Below are positions 1 through 5,218 of a DNA stretch of 6,390 nucleotides, in pieces. The DNA lies in assembly GCA_947176545.1 (NCBI GenBank), contig CAMWRB010000073.1:1-6390 (forward strand), given 5' to 3'. The stretch comes from an uncultured Porphyromonadaceae bacterium. Lineage in GTDB: Bacteria; Bacteroidota; Bacteroidia; Bacteroidales; Muribaculaceae. The translations under genes were made by a program, and so were the position numbers. Under the pieces are notes generated by a model. It searched no databases, was not told where the DNA came from, and saw nothing but the letters and a program-made list of their open reading frames with translations. Position 1 is the stretch's first letter; each line of letters starts with the position of its first letter.

Positions 1-232
1 CGCGCTTTCGTGAACGGAGCCTCGGTCTCCGCCATACGGCTTCAATCGCTAACTCGTTACATCCCTTCGGACACCTCCGAGGGGTCTTGTTGTATCTGGA
101 CTTTTCGCTTCGAGCGATGTTGGCTTCGCCCAAGTTTGGCTGCACTCGGCATAGGTCAAGCGAGCTTGACTCTCTGCTCTCGTTGGCACAAACTGTCGCA
201 GGTAACGGATTTTACCGTTCATTTTTCCTTAT
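1..232. repeat. Hairpin-dense GC-richer block, possible multicopy element or structured RNA
   Basis: No convincing gene is seen here. Five short inverted repeats lie within about 205 bases: CGGAG/CTCCG (15-19 with 27-31); CCC-TCGG/CCGAGGG with one bulged T (63-70 with 77-83); TCGCT/AGCGA around a TCG loop (105-109 with 113-117); GTCAAGC/GCTTGAC with a 2-base centre (155-161 with 164-170); and AACGG/CCGTT (204-208 with 215-219). The block is visibly more GC-rich than the AT-rich DNA that follows. Reading frames through it are short or lack a start codon, and their peptides are rich in Arg, Ser, Pro and Cys, as expected of translated non-coding DNA. It could be a dispersed Bacteroidales repeat, the remnant of a mobile element, or a structured RNA. 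The left boundary is outside the window. The inverted repeats are directly visible; the element call is inference. Confidence 0.4.
49..222 (-). CDS. Doubtful small ORF, 57 residues
   Basis: This minus-strand frame starts with ATG at 222-220 and ends with TAG at 51-49. It begins MNGKIRYLRQFVPTRAES and lies 10 bases downstream of the 41-codon frame at 233-358, so the two could be read as a tandem pair. It runs entirely through the hairpin-dense block, and its composition (many Arg, Thr, Ser, with no hydrophobic core pattern) is not that of a typical folded protein. A second minus-strand frame is open through the same DNA from about 215 to the window edge but has no ATG. I recognise no family. 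It is listed because small frames of this kind accompany dispersed repeats; it is more likely not a gene. Confidence 0.15.
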   Translation of the reverse strand: MNGKIRYLRQFVPTRAESQARLTYAECSQTWAKPTSLEAKSPDTTRPLGGVRRDVTS

Positions 233-358
233 TCAGCCGGGAGGTGGGGTATTCCCATACGCCTTGATATGATGTTTGGCAGGTGTCGGAAACTGGTCTG
301 CATTATTGTATGCTTCCTCAAAGGTACGGCCTACACGGTGGATATGGTGCTTTGCCAT
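233..358 (-). CDS. Candidate small protein, 41 residues, unknown function
   Basis: ATG at 358-356 to TGA at 235-233 on the minus strand encodes a 41-residue peptide beginning MAKHHIHRVGRTFEEAYNNA and ending in GNTPPPG. It contains a plausible amphipathic helix (RTFEEAYNNADQF) between a His-rich start and a Pro/Gly-rich end, a more protein-like composition than the frames around it. No clear TAnnTTTG box or strong ribosome binding site was found upstream on the minus strand (359-595), and a gene this short can arise by chance. It is divergent from the TfoX-domain gene and followed after 10 bases by another tiny frame. I cannot assign a family. Codon conservation across related genomes would decide whether it is real. 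Confidence 0.3.
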   Translation of the reverse strand: MAKHHIHRVGRTFEEAYNNADQFPTPAKHHIKAYGNTPPPG

Positions 359-595
359 TGAAGGATAACCTATTTTGAGGGCGGAGAGTCAACGGCTTTC
401 GCCGAGTGAGGTTAACGATATTATGATTTTGCGAGACAGGTTTTTGATTGCTCACCTGGTCTATTTTTCCGGCTGCAAAGGGCTGACCGCTCAACGTAAA
501 ATTGACTCTCCCGGAATACTGCAAGATTTTTCAAAAATTTTTCTTAATTTTACGATTGTATCAAGTCTATATAATAAGGAATTAAGCAATATATC
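359..595. other. Intergenic region without a supported gene
   Basis: This 237-base stretch lies between the small minus-strand frame and the TfoX-domain gene. It contains a small perfect hairpin, CGGC-TTTC-GCCG (393-404), and a 10-base inverted repeat, GGAGAGTCAA at 383-392 with TTGACTCTCC at 502-511, whose arms are 109 bases apart. From about 520 onward it is strongly AT-rich, consistent with a promoter region for the gene at 596. TACGATTG at 551-558 matches seven of eight positions, counting the two free ones, of the Bacteroidetes -7 box, but no good -33 element accompanies it, so no promoter is called. AAGGA at 576-580 is 15 bases before the ATG, farther than a usual Shine-Dalgarno site. 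Confidence 0.5.
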
Positions 596-931
596 ATGGC
601 CTGCTCATCAGAATTTATCGACTATGTTTGCGAAATACTCTCTCCCTTAGGTGAGGTTCGTTCTCGCAAGATGATGGGTGACTATGTCATTTATCTTGAT
701 GAAAAGTGCATCATCACTGCATGTGATAACATTTTATATATCAAACAACTCCCCTGTATTCAGGAGCTGATGGCCAACTCCGAAACCGGTAAACCGTATG
801 AGGGTGCGAAAGAGCACTACATTCTCGATTACACCGACCAAAATCATGCCCGCAAGGTCATTTCTGTTCTTTGGGAATATCTCCCCTTTCCGAAGAAAAA
901 GTCAAAAAAGTCAACCCGTGAGAAACAATAG
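596..931 (+). CDS. TfoX/Sxy family N-terminal domain protein
   Basis: A 111-residue cytoplasmic protein that is essentially one TfoX N-terminal domain. Recognisable features are the conserved opening (FIDYVCEILSPLGEVRSRKM, residues 7-26), the GDY-x-IYLDEK strand (28-37), the CDNILYIK strand (43-50) and GAKEHYILD in the second half. The last 15 residues, PFPKKKSKKSTREKQ, form a Lys-rich basic tail that could contact nucleic acid or simply be disordered. Full-length TfoX/Sxy of gammaproteobacteria is a competence regulator with an additional C-terminal helical domain; that domain is absent here. Stand-alone N-domain proteins are widespread in Bacteroidales and their function is not established, so a competence role should not be assumed. 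The ATG at 596 is the natural start because an in-frame TAA lies at 575-577. No strong terminator is visible after the gene. The next gene, 157 bases on, has its own promoter. Confidence 0.85.
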   Translation: MACSSEFIDYVCEILSPLGEVRSRKMMGDYVIYLDEKCIITACDNILYIKQLPCIQELMANSETGKPYEGAKEHYILDYTDQNHARKVISVLWEYLPFPKKKSKKSTREKQ

Positions 932-992
932 ATAAGAGAAGTGTACAATCCGGGAGTTAAAACTTACATTATAAAGTAAAAGAGGACAGATT

Positions 993-1024
993 TTTGATTT
1001 ATTTTGGATAATTGATTACTTTTG
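993..1024 (+). promoter_or_regulatory. Bacteroidetes-type promoter for the 275/522-residue gene pair
   Basis: TACTTTTG at 1017-1024 matches the Bacteroidetes housekeeping -7 box TAnnTTTG exactly. TTTG at 993-996 fits the -33 element, with 20 bases between the two. Transcription would begin at about 1030, giving a leader of roughly 60 bases before the ATG at 1089. The match is seen in the sequence; activity is inferred from the published consensus. Confidence 0.6.
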
Positions 1025-1038
1025 TGATGATATTCAGC

Positions 1039-1054
1039 GGCAAATTATTTTGCC
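1039..1054 (+). promoter_or_regulatory. Perfect hairpin in the 5' leader
   Basis: GGCAAA (1039-1044), loop TTAT and TTTGCC (1049-1054) form a perfect 6-base-pair stem-loop. It lies about 10 bases after the predicted transcription start and 34 bases before the ATG at 1089. It could protect the mRNA 5' end or be a protein-binding site. It is not a terminator, since no T-run follows directly. Confidence 0.4.
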
Positions 1055-1088
1055 TCTAAAATTATATTAATTTAAGCTTCTGATTCCA

Positions 1089-1916
1089 ATGACTCGTAAT
1101 TACCTTTCCCGATGTTTAGCTATTGCTCAATGCGGATGTTCAGCCTTATTAACTTTACTGCTATGCTGTACACCGGCATATGCTGAAGATGTAATGACAG
1201 ATATTCCTGATGTGACATTTACTATTCCTGTCGAATTTGATGAAAACTCGGGCCTTAATACATCTGATAATGCCCGGACTCCATCATCTCTATATACCCA
1301 TCCCCAATACAGCAACGACATCCTGAAAAGCATTTTTGCCGATTTTACAGGAAAAGGACCTATAACATACAATCTCAGCGTCGTGGAGGATTTGAAAGAT
1401 GCTGATGGCATGGACTATTTCCCCTATTGGCTCTTAGGCGACGCAGTAAGCGGTGGTGATATAGATTTAATTTTCAGACCCTCATATATCTCGGACCATG
1501 GTGTCTACCTTAACAGAGTCATCATAAGAAATGCTCAAAACAGATTTTCAAAAGAGGATTTAAATGTGACTGTCAACGGTACGACCAAACCACTCCGATA
1601 TACTCCTCATCCGTCCAACATATCATCTGATGATGATTTCTCTGTGCCCTCTCAGGATTTGATATATGATTACGACAGCTCACCGGTAGAACATATCAGT
1701 ATTTCCACTGTGGGTCACGGACTCGGATTCTCAAAGATAGAGCTGTACATAGGAGCAGGTAGCAGCAGTGGTATTGAAAGCGTAACGGATAATACTATGT
1801 CACATGCTTCCGATATTAAATATTATCACTTGGACGGAACTCCTGCGAGTCCCGATGACGAGGGACTTATTATTGTTGTTCAGCCGGATAATAAGTCATA
1901 TATAATACACCAATAA
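1089..1916 (+). CDS. Exported protein of unknown function with Bacteroidales-type C-terminal tail
   Basis: A 275-residue protein. Residues 1-33 form a signal peptide with a hydrophobic core (ALLTLLLCC) and a likely signal peptidase I site at AYA|ED; the Cys pair does not fit a lipobox well, so a lipoprotein is less likely. The mature part (about 34-225) is polar, rich in Asp, Ser and Asn and predicted to be mostly beta, with alternating strands such as HISISTVGHGLGFSKIELYI (about 203-221), which suggests a beta-sandwich fold. I recognise no enzyme motif and no known domain. From G228 on, a GIESV spacer leads to a tail (242-275: DIKYYHLDGTP ... GLIIVVQP) of the type found at the end of many secreted Bacteroidales proteins. 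The next gene starts 27 bases after the stop without a terminator, so the two are probably co-transcribed from the promoter at 993-1024. Export and the tail are well supported; function is unknown. Confidence 0.8.
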   Translation: MTRNYLSRCLAIAQCGCSALLTLLLCCTPAYAEDVMTDIPDVTFTIPVEFDENSGLNTSDNARTPSSLYTHPQYSNDILKSIFADFTGKGPITYNLSVVEDLKDADGMDYFPYWLLGDAVSGGDIDLIFRPSYISDHGVYLNRVIIRNAQNRFSKEDLNVTVNGTTKPLRYTPHPSNISSDDDFSVPSQDLIYDYDSSPVEHISISTVGHGLGFSKIELYIGAGSSSGIESVTDNTMSHASDIKYYHLDGTPASPDDEGLIIVVQPDNKSYIIHQ

Positions 1917-1943
1917 AATAAATAAATTAATAAATTCTTACAA

Positions 1944-3512
1944 ATGCGAAATCTTAAGTTATCTGTTTCCGCGACCTTATTACTGACAATTATCAGTGCT
2001 TCGGCTGCGGATGTAGAGAATCGGGCCTATTTCTCTACCAATCCCGACAACTCCGTTGGTAAAAGGGCTACTATCAAGTTAGATGACAATTTCAGCGATT
2101 GGACTGAGGACATGGTTATCGCCACCAATGGCGCAAATAATGTTGCGACTGCTTACAAAGGCTCACATGAGAATAATGTGCTCGACATATATGCCATGTT
2201 TGCCGCATGGGATGATAACAATCTGTACATAGCTTGGCAGATGTGTAATACCGGCGACGTATGGGCGCGTGAGGGTGACGGTCCGCTCACTGACTATGGC
2301 AAGATTGGAGATGTACCCCTGGTTCTGGCACTAAGTGTAGACCCCTCCAAACAGGGTATGAGCGGTCTGCTTGAAAATGGCAACGCCATCTGGAATGACT
2401 CTCCCGGTCATGGAGTGACTTTCGACTATGCTGTGACTCATGTGGACCATCTGTTGTTCATGTCAGCCAAGCCGGGACAAGGCACGCCGGCTATGTTTAC
2501 TCCCGTCAATAGCAAAGGAGAGACCAATTATGGAACCGGTTGCCGGAACTTTTCAAGTCTCGGCATCACATACAATCGTCTTGACGGATTCAATCTTTCA
2601 GAATTGTGGAGATGCAGGTCTACCGCAGAGTGGTATACTCCGACAGAGATTAAGTCTGACCCTTCTGTCGTAAATGATATCTACGATATTGAAAAATACG
2701 ACAACCTTCTTGCCGGACCAATCGCCGGTTTAAAAAACCATGATACCTCATACGATACTTTCTTCGAGATACAGATACCGTTGAAAGCACTCGGCATCAA
2801 TCGTGAATGGCTCGAGGCCAATGGTATCGGAGCCCGCATCTGCGCGACACGCGGAGAATCTGCATTGGACTGTTGTCCGTTTGACCCCTCCATGATGGAT
2901 AATGCCTTAGGCGAATACGGTAAGGATAACTCGACAACGCATGAGAAGGATGATATCGATATCATCACATATGCTATGGCAGATATTGCCAAGATACGCG
3001 ACCTGAGCAATATTGAGCCGCTCCCCACCCCTGATGACCCTACTCCTGACGACCCGACTCCCGATAATCCGGTTGTGGAAGGGGAATATAACGTTTACTA
3101 CGAAGGTTCGGTCAAAACCCATACATATATTTGGGATGACGGCAACAATAACTTCCAATACGCGGGTGCATGGCCAGGTACTCCTCTTACTGATGTAAAT
3201 ATCAATGGCCGACACTTGAAAAAGTTCAGCTTTACACCGGATACCAAGCCTGTTAATCTTATGATTATTTTCAACAACGGCAGCGACAACAGTAAAACTC
3301 CCGACCTGAAGTATGTCAATAACGGAATATACAATGACAATGGTTTCACCGGCGAGACACTCACTTTAAATACCGAAGTTGATGTTATAGAAGCCGATAA
3401 TTGTGAACCGGTAAAATACTTTGATTTCACAGGCACACCTTTACCCTCAGTCCCGGTACATGGCATGTATATCCGTGTACAGGGTAAAAAGGTTGAGAAA
3501 CTTGCCCGATAA
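1944..3512 (+). CDS. Exported non-catalytic starch-binding protein (amylase-associated module plus CBM26-like domain)
   Basis: A 522-residue protein. The signal peptide (1-21) has a cleavage site near ASA|AD. Residues about 42-353 resemble the CBM9/DOMON-like module that accompanies Bacteroidales alpha-amylases: DDNFSDWTEDM (47-57), a WDDNNLYIAWQM strand (89-100), a late DPSMMDNA motif and EKDDIDIIT near its end. A disordered PTPDD-repeat linker (361-375) follows. Residues about 381-470 resemble starch-binding module CBM26: YNVYYEG (382-388), YIWDDG (395-400), the AWPGTP signature (409-414) and IIFNNGS (441-447). The last 35 residues (VKYFDFTGTP ... GMYIRVQGKK) are the same kind of tail as in the upstream protein. 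No glycoside hydrolase catalytic domain is present, so binding alpha-glucan at the cell surface or outside the cell is inferred. No SusC/SusD genes are visible here. The leader is AT-rich without a Shine-Dalgarno sequence, and a terminator follows at 3528-3572. The module calls come from remembered family patterns. Confidence 0.8.
   Translation: MRNLKLSVSATLLLTIISASAADVENRAYFSTNPDNSVGKRATIKLDDNFSDWTEDMVIATNGANNVATAYKGSHENNVLDIYAMFAAWDDNNLYIAWQMCNTGDVWAREGDGPLTDYGKIGDVPLVLALSVDPSKQGMSGLLENGNAIWNDSPGHGVTFDYAVTHVDHLLFMSAKPGQGTPAMFTPVNSKGETNYGTGCRNFSSLGITYNRLDGFNLSELWRCRSTAEWYTPTEIKSDPSVVNDIYDIEKYDNLLAGPIAGLKNHDTSYDTFFEIQIPLKALGINREWLEANGIGARICATRGESALDCCPFDPSMMDNALGEYGKDNSTTHEKDDIDIITYAMADIAKIRDLSNIEPLPTPDDPTPDDPTPDNPVVEGEYNVYYEGSVKTHTYIWDDGNNNFQYAGAWPGTPLTDVNINGRHLKKFSFTPDTKPVNLMIIFNNGSDNSKTPDLKYVNNGIYNDNGFTGETLTLNTEVDVIEADNCEPVKYFDFTGTPLPSVPVHGMYIRVQGKKVEKLAR
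3024..3068 (+). repeat. Three-copy 15-base coding repeat (PTPDD linker)
   Basis: Three in-frame 15-base units encode PTPDD-PTPDD-PTPDN, residues 361-375 of the 522-residue protein. Copies differ mostly at third codon positions, so the repeat is not freshly duplicated. It joins the N-terminal module to the CBM26-like module. Pro/Thr/Asp linkers of this kind separate domains in secreted polysaccharide-acting proteins. Confidence 0.85.
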
Positions 3513-3527
3513 TCAGAACTTATTTCG

Positions 3528-3572
3528 AAAAAAAAATACGCTGAAGTCTGCCTATGATTTCAGCGTATCTTT
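3528..3572. terminator. Intrinsic terminator after the starch-binding protein gene
   Basis: ATACGCTGAA (3536-3545) pairs perfectly with TTCAGCGTAT (3559-3568) over 10 base pairs around a 13-base loop. On the plus strand it is followed by CTTTTAT, a short U-run, and preceded by a run of nine A (3528-3536). On the minus strand that A-run becomes a long U-run, so the element could stop transcription in both directions. It begins 23 bases after the stop codon at 3512. Confidence 0.75.
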
Positions 3573-3650
3573 TATGAATAAATGGAGAGGTAAATTTCTC
3601 AAAATACCGTAAGCCCGAGACATGATAGTTACTATCTCGTGAATATTTTC

Positions 3651-3658
3651 TATCTTTG
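3651..3658 (+). promoter_or_regulatory. TAnnTTTG promoter box of the rlmD-like gene
   Basis: TATCTTTG matches the Bacteroidetes -7 consensus exactly. The -33 position (about 3627-3630, AGTT) is a poor match to TTTG. An inverted repeat, GATAGT-T-ACTATC (3624-3636), covers that -33 position. The predicted start of transcription is at about 3663-3666, almost on the ATG at 3666. The box lies inside any protein begun at the in-frame GTG at 3639, which argues against that earlier start. Confidence 0.6.
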
Positions 3659-3665
3659 TAATGTT

Positions 3666-5126
3666 ATGGCAAGAAAGAAGAAAGAACTACCTGTATTGAC
3701 GGGAATAGAGATAACAGGATTGGCAGCCGAAGGGAAATCAATAGCCAAGGTCAAACTGCGTCCTGAAGACGAGCACCCCATTGTAATATTCATTCCTTAC
3801 GGAGCGCCCGGAGACATTGTCGATATAAAGCTGGACCGTAAGAAACATTCCTATGCAGAGGCTCACATAGTGAATATGGTGAAGCCCTCCCCCATCCGCA
3901 TATCGCCTCGTTGCAAACACTTCGGAATATGCGGAGGTTGCAAATGGCAGCATATCCCATACAGTGAACAAATACGGCAAAAGCACGGTCAAGTCACCGA
4001 TGCTTTAACCCGTATCGGCAAGGTTGAACTTCCTGAAATAAATCCCACATTAGGAAGCGCAGACATCTGGGCATATCGCAACAAGATGGAGTATACTTTC
4101 TCAAACAAGAAATGGCGTACGTGGGAAGAAATCAAGGCCGGAAAGGATTTTGAAGATTCCAATAACGGACTCGGCTTTCATATACCCGGAGCATTCGACA
4201 AGGTTCTGCACATAAATGAATGCCTGCTTCAGGATGACCTCGGTAATCAGATACGTAATTTCATATACAATTATGCACTCTCTAACAATCTGTCGTTCTA
4301 CAACATTAGGGATAATCAGGGCTTATTGCGCACTCTGATGATTCGGATTGCATCGACCGGTCAGATTATGGTTTGCATGGTCTTCGGAGAGCGCGATGAT
4401 ATTCGGATTAACGATTTGATGAAGACTATCGCTGATAAATTCCCACAGATAACCTCTCTGCTTTATGTCATCAACACCAAACTCAACGATACTATATCCG
4501 ACCAAAATATAATATCCTATAAAGGACCTGATTATATTGAGGAGGAAATGGAGGGATTGAAATTCAGGGTAAATGCAAAATCGTTCTATCAGACAAATTC
4601 ACATCAGGCATACGAGTTATATAAAGTGACCAGAAAATTTGCCGGTCTTGATGGTGAAGATGTTCATAATACGGAGAATGAGAAGCCGTTGGTATATGAC
4701 CTGTACACGGGTACGGGAACGATTGCCAATTTCGTGGCCGCTAACGCACGTCAGGTAATCGGTATCGAATATGTCGAGGAAGCAATTGAGGACGCTAAAT
4801 TAAATTCTAAAATCAACGGTATTGACAACACTCTCTTCTATGCCGGAGATATGAAGGATATTTTGACAGATGAATTTGTAGAACATCACGGTCGTCCGGA
4901 TGTAATGATAATAGACCCTCCCCGCGCAGGAATGCATGAGGATGTGGTCAAGGTCATAATGAATGCTTCACCCGCACTTATAGTCTACGTCAGCTGTAAT
5001 CCGGCTACGCAGGCTCGGGATTTGGCACTTCTTGACCCTCTGTACAAAGTTACCGATGTTCAGCCGGTAGATATGTTTCCTCACACACATCATGTCGAGA
5101 ATGTTGTCCGTCTTGTGAGGCGATAA
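3666..5126 (+). CDS. rlmD: 23S rRNA (uracil-C5)-methyltransferase, RlmD/RumA family
   Basis: A 486-residue SAM-dependent enzyme that methylates C5 of a uridine in 23S rRNA (U1939 in E. coli RlmD). The N-terminal TRAM RNA-binding domain spans about 1-72. The iron-sulfur cysteines are C83, C89 and C92 (CKHFGICGGC) with C186 (NECLLQ). The Rossmann-fold methyltransferase domain shows the SAM motif DLYTGTG (345-351), DPPRAGMH (417-424), the nucleophile C444 in VSCNPATQ and the general-base E478 in HHVENVVRL. All key residues are present, and the length fits the family. Start choice: an in-frame GTG at 3639 would add nine residues but would place the promoter box TATCTTTG inside the coding region, so ATG 3666 is preferred. 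The gene is monocistronic between two terminators and convergent with hutH. Family members differ in target (U747, U1939 or both), so the exact uridine is not certain. Confidence 0.92.
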   Translation: MARKKKELPVLTGIEITGLAAEGKSIAKVKLRPEDEHPIVIFIPYGAPGDIVDIKLDRKKHSYAEAHIVNMVKPSPIRISPRCKHFGICGGCKWQHIPYSEQIRQKHGQVTDALTRIGKVELPEINPTLGSADIWAYRNKMEYTFSNKKWRTWEEIKAGKDFEDSNNGLGFHIPGAFDKVLHINECLLQDDLGNQIRNFIYNYALSNNLSFYNIRDNQGLLRTLMIRIASTGQIMVCMVFGERDDIRINDLMKTIADKFPQITSLLYVINTKLNDTISDQNIISYKGPDYIEEEMEGLKFRVNAKSFYQTNSHQAYELYKVTRKFAGLDGEDVHNTENEKPLVYDLYTGTGTIANFVAANARQVIGIEYVEEAIEDAKLNSKINGIDNTLFYAGDMKDILTDEFVEHHGRPDVMIIDPPRAGMHEDVVKVIMNASPALIVYVSCNPATQARDLALLDPLYKVTDVQPVDMFPHTHHVENVVRLVRR

Positions 5127-5139
5127 AGTTTAATTATTC

Positions 5140-5199
5140 ATTAAATAATGCCGGGGTGTACCATCAAAGGTACACCCCGGTCATTTAATATCTTTTTTT
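5140..5199. terminator. Strong terminator between convergent rlmD and hutH
   Basis: CCGGGGTGTACC (5151-5162) pairs with GGTACACCCCGG (5169-5180) in a perfect 12-base-pair stem with loop ATCAAA. An outer helix, ATTAAAT (5140-5146) with ATTTAAT (5183-5189), extends it across a small internal loop. A run of seven T (5192-5198) follows on the plus strand, ending rlmD transcripts. On the minus strand the DNA beyond the stem is AT-rich but has no long T-run, so stopping hutH transcripts there is likely but weaker. The stem starts 25 bases after the rlmD stop and ends 39 bases from the hutH stop. Confidence 0.88.
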
Positions 5200-5218
5200 G
5201 TAATATATACTCTTTGGA

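Noticed and set aside
7..43. Resemblance of the minus strand (GAAGCCGTATGG ...) to group II intron domain V
   Set aside because: Only the 5' strand looks similar. The expected complementary 3' strand (ending TACGGTTC) and the GNRA-like loop are missing, and no reverse transcriptase is nearby.
10..272. Plus-strand open frames of 61-85 codons across the left end
   Set aside because: Both have low-complexity, Cys/Ser/Arg-rich translations, run through the hairpin block and overlap each other; no family is recognisable.
383..511. 10-base inverted repeat GGAGAGTCAA/TTGACTCTCC as ends of a 129-base miniature transposon
   Set aside because: A 10-base inverted repeat at this spacing is expected about once by chance in a window this size, similarity stops after the 10 bases, and no flanking target duplication is visible.
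318..650. Frames at 318-524 (minus) and 375-650 (plus)
   Set aside because: They overlap each other and the true start of the TfoX-domain gene, have no family resemblance and cross AT-rich promoter-like DNA.
596..931. TfoX-domain gene as evidence for a natural competence locus
   Set aside because: Only the N-terminal domain is present and no com genes are nearby; stand-alone TfoX-N proteins are common and not shown to control competence.
2681..3466. Long minus-strand frames of 102-122 codons inside the starch-binding protein gene
   Set aside because: They are antisense shadows: the plus-strand frame has a signal peptide, recognisable modules and a terminator.
3513..3612. Small plus-strand frame running from the end of the starch-binding gene to 3612
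   Set aside because: It spans the intrinsic terminator hairpin and its translation has no protein-like features.
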